A stretch of 64,000 bases of DNA from Puffinus mauretanicus (GCA_023333565.1 JAJKFH010000241.1:62001-126000); one strand, 5' to 3'; counted from the first letter of the stretch, positions 40,943 through 62,169 are shown. The notes: generated from the sequence alone by a model not told the origin. Numbers and translations are program-made.

Positions 40943-42090
40943 CAATCCCTGAACATCCATCGTGGTGTGGCGGGGCGTTCAGGCGGGCGAGGGGGTCTGT
41001 GGTCCCCTCTGCCTGTGGCACAGCGTGATGGCCGTGCCCCATCCCCTGCCCGGGACAGAGGACCCGGGGCCGAGGGGCTGCCGTGGGGCTGAGGGGGGGG
41101 AGGAGGCAGGGGTCGGTCCTGCTCCCGCAGCCTCCCTGCCCCCTCTCGCCCGGGGGAAGGGAAGCAGTCCCCTGCAGAGCCGGGGTCACCGCCTCCGGGG
41201 GTGCTGGAGGGGAAGGGGCCCTGACGAGTCCCCGGCAGGGACCGGCTCCCTTTGTGTAGCTGAGCCGGGGGGGAACCAGGGTGAGCAGGAGCGGCCGCGG
41301 TGCCACCGACGCCGGCTCGGGGAGGCTGAGGCAGCCGGCTGAGTCGAGCTCCTTGCCCCAGGGTGGTTTTCGGGCTGCCCAGCTCCCTGCGCTCTTCTCC
41401 GCATCGTTCCCCAGCCCTCGTGGGGAGGAGGCCGGGCTCCCCAAGGGGGAGATCCCTGGCTCATAACCCCACGGAGGGAGCCCCGGTGCTTTCCACCCCT
41501 GACAGCAGCCTCACCACCGGGGGTGGTGGCTGCGGCCCGCTGTGGTTGCTGTGCCGGCGGGGACCGGGCGCATCCCTTCCCCGTGCCCGTCCCTTCCCCG
41601 TGCCCGTCCCTTCCCCGTGCCCGGCTGGCAGACGGGGCTCTGTGCCTCAGCCAATTTGCGAATGCCACAGGAAGATGGCTCTCCTTCTCCTGCCTGTTTT
41701 CCTGGTGTGCAAAGCCGCCTCCGCTCCAAAGACAGACTGTTCCCAAATGTGAGAGGAAATTGCTAAGAAGATAATTGAGTAGCGAATTAATTAGCTAATG
41801 ATTAATATAAGCATCCTGCGGAGGCAGCCCTACAGCCACCCTGGCTGTGTGTTGCAGCGATGTGTCACTCCCGGTGCGGTGACAGCTTCCCGATGCCCCG
41901 GGCTGGGCGCCCACCGAGCCCCTACGCCTCTGGCCCGCTGGGGCCGGGGTCATGCAGCCAGGGTGGCCAGCAGGGTGTCGGCGTGGCCAGTGACATGCCA
42001 GTGTCGCTGGTGACATGCCGGGGCTGGGGCTGGCGGTACCCGCAGGGTCCCGGCACGGGCGCACGCTGCCAGTGGTGCTCGAAGCATGGC
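40943..42090. other. CHMP1A-DPEP1 intergenic gap with an AT-rich island
   Basis: No gene seen. Mostly GC-rich, with a 15-bp repeat (cccttccccgtgcccg, about 41572-41625). A sharp AT-rich island at about 41755-41812 carries several homeodomain-type TAAT cores, including gctaatgattaat (41794-41806), which matches the HNF1 palindrome at 11 of 13 positions. Confidence 0.55.
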
Positions 42091-42096
42091 TTTATT
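42091..42096 (-). terminator. DPEP1: DPEP1 poly(A) signal
   Basis: AATAAA on the minus strand (plus tttatt), 112 bp past the DPEP1 stop codon at 42208. Confidence 0.75.
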
Positions 42097-42207
42097 TTGC
42101 TCGCGGAGCCGGTGTGCAGGTGGGAAGGGGCGGCAGGGTTGGGCCCAGCCCGGCAGCCACCGGGCCAGCCACCGGCATCCTGCCGGGCAGGGTGCTAGGG
42201 CTGGGTG

Positions 42208-45200
42208 CTAGGAGAGCAGGGAGTGGAGCAGGGCCAGCGCCAGTGCCAGTGCCAGGGCTGCCGGTGGGAGCCGGGCTGTGCCGGCACTGTTGGCATACCC
42301 ATAGCGGGTCCTGCACGTCCCCTCCAGCTCCTCGAAGGCGATGGGCGTCTCGCGGGCAGCCATGCCTTGCAGGGTCCTCTTCACCTGCGATGGGGGACAG
42401 GGTGGGCACCCGCAGCAAGAGGCAGCCCCCGTGCCCCACACAGCCCCGTCACCTTGCACATCCCCGTGCTGCCCTGTGCCATCCCAAGCCCTGCATGTCC
42501 CCGTGCCCCCATTCATCCCCTGCCCCGCGTGTCCCTGTGCCACCCCGTGTCCCCATACATCCCTGAGTGCCATATGTCCTGATGTCCCACTTGTCTCTGC
42601 TGTCCCATGTGTCCCCACGTGTCCCCATGCCCCGTACATCCTCGTGCCCGGTGCTCCCCGTGCCCTGCTCACCTCCTCCACCTTTTTGAAGACGCGGAGC
42701 AGGTTTTCGGCCAGGGCTGCCTTCACCTCTGCCTCGGTCCAGTTCCTCGCCAGCAGCTCGGCCACCAGCGCGGGGTACGTGGAGACGTCCTCCAGGCCGG
42801 TGGGGAGCCTGTGCCATCCCGCAGCTCGCAGCTGTGCCGGGCAGCCGAGCCCGGCAGCACCCACCCCGCACCCCCCAGCCACCCATGCAGGGCATGGGGG
42901 AGACCCCCCCCCACAGCAAGTCCCCACGGCCGGGGACACGCTGCCGCGTCCCACCAGCACAGCCCGTCCCGTGCCCGTCACCCGCTTTACCCTGTGACCC
43001 CGTCGTAGTCTCCGCCAAAGCCGACGGCCTGGGCGCCCGCCATCTTCTTCACGTGGTCCATGTGGTCTGTGGGCACAGAGGGGCTGGGGTGAGCCGGGGG
43101 GGGACACTGCCACCCCCCTTGCCCACCCAGGTGCCCGCCTCACCTGCGACGTCGGCCAGCGTGGCCGTGTCCCCGCACGTCACGTACGCGTTGTAGAAGT
43201 TGACCATCACCAGGCTGCCCGTGGAGGCCTGGGGGAGAGGCGGCCCTGAGCCCCGCGGCCCCCCCGGCCGGCCCCCCTCCCTGCCCGCGGCCGTGCCCCG
43301 GCGCTCACCACCATCCTCAGCACGTCATCGGGCACGTTGCGGCGGTGCGGGCAGAGGCTGTAGGCAGACGAGTGGCTGAAGATGACGGGGGCTTTGGAGA
43401 GGCTCAGCACGACCTTCATCGTCTCCATCGAGACGTGGGCCAGGTCCACGATCATGCCCAGGCGGTTCATCTCCTCCAGCACCGTCTGCAGGGACGGGGA
43501 TGGGACAGGGTGGGCGAGGGGTGTGGAGGGGCTGTGGCACCCAGGGCACCCACTGCTCGGCTTAACAACCCAGCGTGGGGCTGGTGGGTGCAGGTACCAC
43601 GTCCCCCCCCCGCCCTGGCCGTTGCTCCCAGGCGCTGCCACCGACCCTGTCCCCACTCACCTTCCCGAAGGGCGAGAGGCCGTGGTGCAGGGGTGGCTCG
43701 TCCCCAGTGTCCACCAGCCAGTTGTCAGCCCTGCGGAGCGGGGACAGCATCAGGGCGGACCCCTGGCCGCGTGCCCCTGCTCGGCCGCACGACCCGTCTC
43801 CCCACGCTGGCCCTGTCACCCCCCTCCCCATCCCCCCCCCGGGGGCTGCTACCAAGGGGTGTTGCAGCTGTGGGTGAGGGTCATGTAGCGGACGCCCAGG
43901 CGGTAGAAGGTGCGCAGGACGCCCAGGCTGCTGTCGATGGAGTGCCCGCCCTCCACCCCGATGAGGCTGGCCACCTTCTTGCTCTGGAAAGCCTGCTGGA
44001 TGCCTGCGGGAGGGCGGGGGGCATCAGCCGGGGTGGGCACCGGGGCACCCATGTTCCCCGGGGCACCCACGTCCCAGCCCTGCGCCTGCTCACCGGCGCT
44101 GTCGACGACGCAGGCGAAGGTCTCGGGGTAGAGCTCGCACATGCGGTGCACCACGTCGATCTGCTCCAGCGTGCGCTTCACCGCATCCTTGTTCTGCGTG
44201 TCGCAGGGCACGTACACCGACCAGAACTGCCCACAACGGCACTCGGTGAGCACCGGGAGCCTGGCCCCATGCCCACTGCCCCTCACCCTGGTGCTCCCAC
44301 CCACCCCGGTGCCCTCCCTGATGCTGCTTGCCCACCCTGGTGCTCCCTGCCCGCCCCGGTGCCCGCCCCGGTGCCCGCCCCAGTGCCCACCCCGGTACCC
44401 CCGCCTGCCTCGCCGTCCCACCTGCCCGCCCACGTGCCCGCTGCGCAGTTTGGGGATGTTGGTGTGGGTGCCGTTCAGCAGCGTGAGGTTGGCCTCCGGC
44501 AGCCCCAGCTGGTTGTTGAACCTCTTGAGGAGCTGCCAGGGCAGGTCGTTGTGCCTGGGCAGGGAGAGAGCGGGAGCGAGGGGCTGCCTGCCCGCCCGTC
44601 CATCCAGCCTCCTGGCCGCCCATCTCCCGTCTGTCCGCCCACCCGTTCCCCACTCATCTGGCCATTGTTCCGTCCACCCACCCACCGGTCCATCTGTCCG
44701 TCCATCTGTGCCCTCTGCCAAGAGCCACCCAAGCAGCTCGGCTGGGAGCGGGGACAGGTCACTCCCAGGGGACAGCCCCACGTGGGACCCCCTTTGCCGG
44801 CCGGCGGGGAGCCGGGGGGGGAGGCCGGGGACCTTCTGCGCACCCCTCCACCCACCATCCCCACTCAGCCCTCGCACCCAGGGGAGCCAGCCCAGCATCC
44901 CTCCGACAGGGACGTCACCATCACTGCTGTGGGGACGTCACCACCACGGGGATGTCACCGCCACACAGCGTCCCGCACCCAGCAGTATCGCTGGGGAAGG
45001 GCTGGGGGCCAGGCGCTCGGGCTTCTCCCCTTCTGCGTCCCGGTCCCCACATCCTCCGGCTCCTCCTGTCCCGTGCCCGCTCCCAGGGGCTGTGCCGCTG
45101 TCGTGGCACAGGGCTGGTGTGGAGGACCTGAGCTTCCTGAGGGTCCCGGCCCAAGACTGGGGACGTCCCTTAGGACACGACCCCGCGGGACCCGTTTGAC

Positions 45201-45557
45201 CTGAGCGGGGACTTCCCCCGGGGCAGCCTGGCCCCTGACTTCCCGGCACCCTGCCAGCTCCTGGCAGGGCTGCACCGCCGGGGATCCCCTCGGCTGCACG
45301 GCCCCGTGCCCGGCACGGGGTTCCCCTGGCAGGGCCGTCCCCGGTGGGGTTTTCTGGCCGGGGTTTTTCTCAGGGTGCTGAGAGCTGCAGCCCCGCCGGG
45401 GCGGCCGGGCACGCTGCAGCCAGGCAACATTTGCTCACCCGTCGATGACCGGTGTGGTCGTCATGATGCGCTCGGCCTCCTCCCGGTGATGCTGCCCGGT
45501 GCAGGGCAGGAGCAGGCGCAGCACCAGCACCAGCGCCAGCACGCTCCCGCCCGGCAT
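42208..45557 (-). CDS. DPEP1: DPEP1, membrane (renal) dipeptidase (10 coding exons, complete)
   Basis: GPI-anchored zinc dipeptidase of the cell surface; the family hydrolyses dipeptides such as cystinyl-glycine and converts leukotriene D4 to E4. Exons in transcript order: 45557-45439, 44554-44422, 44226-44094, 44003-43853, 43730-43661, 43485-43309, 43228-43144, 43066-42991, 42808-42673, 42384-42208; total 1,257 nt, 418 residues (human 411). A signal peptide ([18 protein letters not shown]) opens the protein. The metal ligands are all present: His41 and Asp43 in VIDGHNDLPW, Glu146 in GVEGGHSID, His219 in DLAHVS, His240 in FSHSSAYS, and the catalytic Asp in GFGGDYDG (Asp309). The C-terminus ends in a hydrophobic tail ([18 protein letters not shown]) expected of a GPI-anchor signal. 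Synteny with CHMP1A and CPNE7 supports DPEP1 over its paralogues. Confidence 0.95.
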
Positions 45558-46935
45558 CTTCGCCTGCTCGGTGCCACTGGGGGATGAGCCGGGGCGACCT
45601 GGCGCCGCCGCGAGCCTGCTGAGCGCACGCACCGGGATGGCTGCCCCCGGCTCGCTGTCTGTCCCCTCCCGCCGTAAATAAATAACCAGGATCCGCAGCC
45701 ATAACCCCACCCTGCCTTCCGCGCGCCCCGGCCCTGGCAGCGCCCGGGAATGGCGGGCACTGGGGCGGCGCGGCGGCGGCCTCCCCCAGCCTGGCCCCGG
45801 GTGGCAGGGCCGCGCCGGGGCCTCTCCGCATAGCTGCGGTGACGCTCCCAGCCCCTTTAATGCAGCCCAGATTTTTTTGCTGGGAAAGTGCCGGTCCCGT
45901 CCCCGCCTCGGCCTCCCCAGCACTGGCACCCGCTGGCACCCCTGGCCCAGCACTGGCACCCGCCGGCACCCTCACTGCCGATGGGCAGGGCCCAGCACCC
46001 GTGTCCCTCGCTCACCCCGGCCCCGGGACGCTCGGGCAGCTGCTGCCTGCGATGGCTGTGAAATATGTTTTCCGGCTTGCGTGCTGGCGCCGGGGCTGGG
46101 ACGGGCTCCGGCCACCCCAGAGCCACCCCCAACATGGCGTCGGGCGCTGGGAAGCGGCCGAGTGCTGGTGCACCCCACGGCTCTGTGGTGAGGCCGTCCT
46201 GCCATGGAGGGGCCGGGGGGCAGCTGCCGGGGCGGCACAGCCCTGGCGTGGGGCTGCTGACGGTGCCCCATGTGTGCCGGGCTCCCCCCGCCCCACGGTC
46301 CTGCTGCAGCGTCGTGGGGGGGGGAACGGGGGCACCCGTCGGTCCTGCAGCCCAGCGGTGGGGGCACCCCGGCTGGCTCCTGCGCGGGGGCTGGTGGTGG
46401 CTGCGGGGCCGGCGGTGGCTGCGGTGTCATGCATGGCAAGAGGCACCGTGGGCCTGCTGGGAATGGCACGGAGCCACGTGGAGACGGCCGGCCCCGCTCC
46501 TCATCCTGGGGTGTGCCAGGATGGGAATCCCTTCCTCTGGCACGGTGCCGGCCGTGGGGAGCCCGGCCGTGGGGCACGGCGTGGGGCTGGCACCCCCGGG
46601 GTCACCGCGGGCTGCTGCGGCCGGCGAGGCTCCCCAGCACCCTTCCCACCGCCGGGTGAGCAGGGTGCCCCGGCCCCCGGCTCTCCTGGCTGCGCTGGTG
46701 GGTCTGGCCATGCGGGACCCCCGTCCCGTCCCGGGGGTGTCCCCAGCCGGGGCCGTCCCGCAGCGCCCCGGCCCCGCAGGCAGCGCTCTCCCGGCGATGG
46801 CCCCAGGGCAGCCGGATCCCCGGCTCCCCGTCAGGAATGCGCCGGGGGGGCCCGGCCTCCCGCCCGTCGGGGCGGCTTCCTCTTTTGCAGCTATTTAAGG
46901 CCGGTCGCCAGCGCGTCCCCTGCAGCAGCGGGGCC
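45558..46935. promoter_or_regulatory. Divergent upstream region between DPEP1 and the sulfotransferase
   Basis: 1.4 kb with no convincing exon. On the minus strand an AT-rich tttatttac/ttattta element (plus 45673-45686), about 115-130 bp before the DPEP1 ATG, is the only TATA-like signal there. A short tandem of ggcacccgctggcacccctg type lies at about 45923-45972. The sulfotransferase promoter is at the right end. Confidence 0.5.
46892..46898 (+). promoter_or_regulatory. TATA box of the sulfotransferase gene
   Basis: tatttaa (in gcagctatttaaggccgg) lies 38-44 bp before the ATG at 46936, in otherwise GC-rich sequence. This predicts a start site near 46922 and a very short 5' UTR of about 15 nt. 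Confidence 0.6.
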
Positions 46936-48999
46936 ATGGAGCGGATGGAGGTGACCGAGACCTTCGCCGGCATCTCCCTGCCCGGCCACCTCCACACCCA
47001 GGAGTCCCTCGGCTTCGCCGCCACCTTCCCCTTCCGCCCCACCGACGTGGTCATCGCCACCTACCCCAAATCGGGTGAGGGGCGGGGGGCAGGCGGGGGG
47101 CTGGGGGGCGAGGAGGGGCCCGGCAGGGCTGGGGGGCAGGGAGGGGACGCAGGCGGGTGGGGGGGTCAGTGGGGCAGGGCTGGAGACCCCCAGGCTGGAG
47201 CGGGACGGGGGCACGGGAGGTGCCATGGCTGAACCGGGAGCTGCCTGCGTGGCTGGGAGGTGGCCGGGCTCGGGGCCAGCCCCTCCCCGGGCAGGGCCCC
47301 CTCAGCCCCCGCAGCCCCGCAGCCACTGGCCCCTCCAGGCACAGCGCAGGGGACCCCCAGCCCCAGTCGTCAGCGCCCACCCCCCCCAAACCCCTTGCCC
47401 TGCAGGTGGAGGGCAGCCACTCCTACACCCACCCCAGCCCCAGCCCCGTCCTATCCCCAACCGCAGACTGGTGTGGCTGGTGGGGGCTCTGGGGTGGGGG
47501 TCCCACATGGCACTGCCAGCCCAGCTGCTGCCCTGTGCCACGTTGTGCCGTGCTAAGCCATGCCAGCCATGCCAAACCATGCTGTGCCGAGCCATTCAAT
47601 GCCATGCTGTGCCCATCTGTGCCACGCCATGCTGTGCCATGCGATGACATGCCATGCTGCACCATGCCATGGGGTACTGTGCCATGCCGTATGATGGCAT
47701 GCATGCTGTATCGTGCTGTGCCATGCCATGCTGTGCCATGGGGTACTGTGCCACGCTGTGCTGAGCTATGCCGTGCCATACAGTGCTGTGCTGTACCATG
47801 CTGTGCCATGCCATGCCGTACTATGCCGCGCGGTGCTGCGCGGTGCCCCGCGCAGGGCTGGCACTGCCCTGACGCCCGCCTACCCAGGCACCACCTGGAT
47901 GCAGGAGATCCTGACGCTGCTGTTCAGCCGCGGGGACGTCCTGCCGGCCAAGACCATCCCCAACTGGGAGCGGGCGCCCTGGCTGGAGCAGATCTACTTC
48001 AGGGATGCGCTGCGGGATACGGCCGCCCCCCGGCTCATCACCACCCACCTGCCCGCCCGCGTCCTGGCCCCCGCCCTGCAGCAGAGCAAGGCCAAGGTGA
48101 GGGGGGCCGGGATGGTCTGGGGGGTCCCCACAGGGGCATCCCGTGCCCACGGGGCTTCCCGCAGCCGGCGTGATTGCCGGGGACTTTCTGAGCGGGCTGG
48201 AGCGGAATCCCCCCGGCCATGGGGCTGACGCCATCCCCCCAGGTGATCTACATGGCCAGGAACCCCAAGGACGTCGCTGTCTCCTTCTACCACTTCCACC
48301 GCCTGGCCAAGTTCCTGCCTGACCCCGGCTCCTTCGATACCTTCCTCACGCGGTTCCTCGAGGGCACAGGTAAGGGCTGGGGGGTCCCAGGGTCCCGGGA
48401 CTCAGCCATGGGGCCCCCCGTCACCCCCCTGCCTCCCCCAGTGCACTATGGCTCCTGGTTCGACCACGTCAAGGGCTGGCTGGGCCAGCGGCAGCTCCTG
48501 GACATCTTGTACGTCACCTACGAGGAGGTGCACCAGGTGAGCCCCGGCGTGTCCCCGTCCCCGTCCCCACCGGCTGCCCGGGGCTGACCGTCCCCTCCGC
48601 CGCAGGACCTGCGCGGCACGGCGCAGCGGCTCAGCACCTTCCTGGGCTGCCCGCTGGGACCGGAGACGCTGGGAGCCCTGGAGCAGCACTGCAGCTTCAT
48701 GGCCATGAGGGACAACGCCATGGCCAACTACTCCCTCATCCCCTCCGAGATCATGGACCACAGCCAGGGATGCTTCATGAGGAAAGGTGAGGGGGGACGG
48801 GGTGGGGGGGACACGGGGGGGGACACGGGGGGCGCTGGCCCCGGCTGCAGCCTCCCTGCCGCCCCGTCCCCTCTGTCCCGCAGGCGTGGTGGGGGATTGG
48901 CGCAACCACTTCTCCCCCCTGCAAAACACCTTCTTCAACCGCCTCTACCAGGAGGAGATGGGCGACTCGGAGCTGCCCGCGCCCTGGCCCATGGCCTGA
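46936..48999 (+). CDS. Cytosolic sulfotransferase (SULT family, 6 exons, complete)
   Basis: Transfers sulfonate from PAPS to hydroxyl or amine acceptors in the cytosol. Exons: 46936-47074, 47888-48096, 48243-48369, 48442-48536, 48606-48786, 48884-48999; total 867 nt, 288 residues, a usual SULT length. The 209/127/95/181-nt internal exons match the classic SULT layout. Motifs: PAPS loop YPKSGTTW (43-50), catalytic His100 in THLPARVL, 3'-phosphate site RNPKDVAVSFYHF (Arg122, Ser130), and RKGVVGDW (249-256). The KxxxTVxxxE dimer motif expected next reads RNHFSPLQNT, so its key residues are changed. The substrate is not predictable. The locus suggests a SULT5A1-like or amine-sulfotransferase-like member, but I cannot assign orthology. 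A second ATG (46945) is a possible start; the first has the better position after the TATA box. Confidence 0.9.
47521..47835. repeat. Degenerate tgcca/tgctg pentamer tandem array (sulfotransferase intron 1)
   Basis: About 300 bp of imperfect pentamers such as gccatgctgtgccatgccat. It belongs to the same gtgcc/ggcac motif class as arrays at 50.8-51.7, 54.3 and 57.3 kb. Confidence 0.85.
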
Positions 49000-49323
49000 G
49001 GGGCTGGGGGGTTCGGGGGGGGCTGGCAGCGCTCGGCCCTGCCACTGCACAACACGACTGCCCCCCCGCCTGCCGGGCCCCGCTGTGGGGGGGGCACCCT
49101 GCTTGGGGAGCCCCAGCACCCCCCATAACTCATACAGCCCCATGCATTGCCCCGGGGGCCAGGGTGGTGGGGGTCAAGGGGGGGGGGGACGACTGGCTGC
49201 ATGACACCCCCCAGGGATGGGGGACTTTTCCGGCCACACATTGCAGCCATCCCCGTGGCCTTCCTTGCCCTGGGGCGGGTGCGCGCGGCCGTGACCCCCC
49301 TTTCGCCCAGCCTGCTCCGCGGA

Positions 49324-49329
49324 AATAAA
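49324..49329 (+). terminator. Sulfotransferase poly(A) signal
   Basis: AATAAA in ggaaataaatatttattg, 325 bp past the stop codon and the first such signal downstream of it. Confidence 0.7.
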
Positions 49330-50800
49330 TATTTATTGCTGTTTCCAGCCAGGCAGCGTGTTCCCACGGGCGCGGGGCGGGAAGCGGCGTGCCGGTGGCG
49401 CCGGCGGCGGGAAGCACCCAGCGTTATCAGGAGCCGCAGCAGGGTGGGGACCCATCCCCGGGGACCTTATCTGCGGTGGGGGGCAATGACCAGATGGGCA
49501 GCACAGGGGGCCATGGCGGGCTGCCAGGCCCTGTGGCGAGTCACGGCACGGCTGCACGGTGCCAGTGTTTGTCGGCAGAGCCCGTGGCACAGAGGTGGCT
49601 CCTTCAGCAGCACCTGGGGCTGCCAGGCCCCACAGGTCCTCCCAGGGACCCCCCCGAGCCCAGGGTCCCCTCCCCGTGCAACCTCTGCAATCCCCTCCAG
49701 ATATACCCTCTGCCCCCCATCCTGCCCCAGTGCACCCCCCAAGGCCCCCTGCACCCAATGCCCCCCGCCCTGCCCCAGTGCACCCTCATGATGTTTTGGG
49801 GGGGCCGCAGTGCCTGGCGGGATGCCCCCCCGCCATCTCCCCACCTGAGGTGTTTGCACCAGGGGCTTGTGCCCACCCCCCAGCACCCTGGGGTGCCCCA
49901 GGCAGGCAGCACGCCGAGCACCCCCAGCCCCGCAGCCCCCGTCCTGCCGTGCTCCAAGGAATTGCCGTACCAAGCCGCTTAGGAAGCGCAGGCACTGTCA
50001 ATAATTAACCCCGGCTTAATTAACCGGCACCTGCCGGGTCAGTGTGGCACAGTGCCGGGGCCGGGAGGGCTCGGGCTCAGCCCCGGTGCGAGCAGGACCC
50101 TCGCCAGGGCTCAGCTGAGCTGTGGGCAGGCGGTGAGACCCTCCCTGGGGATGCCAGGATGTGGCCCGGTGGCACCAGCACCCTGCCAGCCCTGCCACCG
50201 CTCCCCCGCCCAGCTGCACCGCCGGTGGGTGCAGCCCGGCTGGGTGATGCTGGGCACCCCCAGCCCCACCAGGTCCCCCCGCACCCTCCAGCGGGGCACC
50301 CAGCCAGCCCTGTGTTTGGGGGTGCCAGGGCAGACCCCTGCCCGCGCCGAGGGCCGGCTGCTGCCGCAGGCTCGTCAGGCGCCGCGTTTCTATGGCGACG
50401 TCTATTATCCTGCTTTATAGGAAGATGAATCAGGAGCTATAAATACGCGGGTTGATCGGGGCGGTGCGGGCAGCGCGCTCTGCCTGCGTGTGGGAGTGCC
50501 GGCAGCGCCGGAGGGGCACGGTGGTTCAGCATGGCCGTGCCGGTGGACGGGCGAGCAGCTCCCAGCCGGCACAGCTGCACGGACAGGCGCAGGCTGGCAC
50601 CCCTGTGCCGGCACCCAGGTGGCGGCCGCATCCCCGGCCCCAGAGTCCAGCTCGGTGGCACCCGCGTGGCAGGCTCTTGGGTGGCCCCTGCCCTGCCACA
50701 GCTGCCCCGGGCCCCAGTTTCAGTCCCCGTGGTGGCCTCGGGTCACCCCCCACCCTGGTGGACGCCACCTCCCCAGGAGCATCTGTGGAAGGCGACACAC
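49330..50800. other. Intergenic region, left part: HNF1-like sites and an orphan promoter-like cluster
   Basis: No gene recognised. gtcaataattaac (49997-50009) is, on the minus strand, an HNF1 palindrome with one mismatch; a second ggttaatta follows on that strand (50015-50024). At 50386-50399 gtttctatggcgac resembles an RFX X-box, and ctataaata gives a TATA box at 50438-50445. The first ATG downstream (50531) opens a short frame, MAVPVDGRAAPSRHSC, with no known relative. Confidence 0.5.
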
Positions 50801-51715
50801 AGCGCGTGGCACAGGGTGAAGGACGCATGGCACACGGCATGTGGCACAGTGTCACACGGCACATGGGACAGGGTGGATGACACACGGCATGTGGCACAGT
50901 GTCACGCAGCACGTGGCAGGAGGCAGTTGGCACACAGTGAACACACCCAGCTTTCGGCGCAGCAAACAGCGCACAGCACCTGGTGTGCTGCACATGGCAG
51001 CAGCGCGGCACAGCGCCCGTGCGCGGTACACGGCACATGGCACAGCATGGCACCCGGCACACAGCACATGGCATGTGGCCCGCAGCACACGGCACGTGGC
51101 AATGCACGTGGCACATGGCACACAGCACATGGCATGGCACGTGGCACATGACAATGCGCGTGGCACATGGAACACAGCACATGGCACGTGGCACATGACA
51201 ATGCACGTGGCACATGGAACACAGCACATGGCACGTGGCACGTGACAATGCGCGTGGCACATGGAACACAGCACATGGCACGTGGCACATGACAATGCGC
51301 GTGGCACATGGAACGCAGCACGTGGCACGTGGCACATGACACGCAGCACAGGGTACATGGCACATGGGGCAGCACACGGCACAACACGGAGCACATACCC
51401 TGAAGCACACAGCAGGCGGCACACGTAACACGGCACATGGCACACAGGACACAGCACATGGCATGTGGCATACAGCACATGGCACATGGAACATGGCACG
51501 TGGCACATGGCACACAGCACACAGGACACAGCACATGGCATGTGGCATACAGCACATGGCACATGGCACGTGGCACATGGCACACAGCATATGGCACATG
51601 GCACACGGCACACAGTGTATGGCATGCAGCATACAGCACATGGCACAGCACATGGCACATGGCACACATGACAGCGCGTGGCACACGGCACGCGGCACAC
51701 AGCACGGCAGAGGCA
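50800..51715. repeat. Large cacatggcac-type minisatellite (sulfotransferase-CPNE7 gap)
   Basis: About 900 bp of tandem gcacatggcacgtggcac-like units. Between 51150 and 51337 there is a regular 47-bp higher-order unit, with gacaatg recurring at 51150, 51197, 51244 and 51291. A second, longer period (about 75 bp, caggacacagcacatggcat) covers about 51445-51600. Open frames across it are Cys/His-rich on one strand and are an artefact of the repeat. Confidence 0.93.
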
Positions 51716-52133
51716 ACGTGCTGGGCAGGAGGAGGGCACCGGCGCCGGCGCTGCCTCCACTCCCGCTCCCGTGGCCCGGGCTTCGGGCGCAGCGGGGCGG
51801 CCGCTCCGGCACAACCGGGAAGCGGCGGCTGCTCCAAAGCACCGCAGCCCCGAGGCGCCGGCGCTCCCCTGCCCGCTGCCGGTCACGAATCCCCCTAAAC
51901 ACCGGGGCGGCCGGAGCGGCCGGCGGCAGCGCCCGTGCAGGCAGCCGGGCTGGGGGCTGCCTGCGGCTCTGGCCCCCGGCCGGGGCTGGGCAGCACGGTG
52001 GCACGGTGAGGGGCGTGAGGGGGCACGGGCAGCACCCTGGAGCTGCCCCTCCCTCTGCCCGCGCCCCGCTGAGCAGCCGCGGGGAGGTTTGGGGTCGGCG
52101 CCCAGAGAGCACACGGCACACAGGGCTGGTTGC
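51716..52133. other. Intergenic GC-rich sequence right of the minisatellite
   Basis: A CpG-rich stretch (about 51740-51970) without a recognised exon or promoter motif beyond GC boxes, followed by the end of the CPNE7 transcription unit. Confidence 0.4.
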
Positions 52134-52139
52134 TTTATT
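52134..52139 (-). terminator. CPNE7: CPNE7 poly(A) signal
   Basis: AATAAA on the minus strand (plus tttatt), about 300 bp past the CPNE7 stop codon at 52440. Confidence 0.75.
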
Positions 52140-52192
52140 GGGGGGCCCCCGCACGCCGAGGGGGGTCGTCATGCAGCCTCCAAACGACGTCA

Positions 52193-62163
<9,971 letters not shown>

Positions 62164-62169
62164 TTTATT
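62164..62169 (-). terminator. RPL13: RPL13 poly(A) signal
   Basis: AATAAA on the minus strand (plus tttatt), 22 bp past the RPL13 stop. The very short 3' UTR fits a ribosomal-protein gene. Confidence 0.85.

Noticed and set aside
46065..46898. 277-codon plus-strand open frame upstream of the sulfotransferase
   Set aside because: GC-rich chance opening with no domain. It ends at the TATA box of the real gene.
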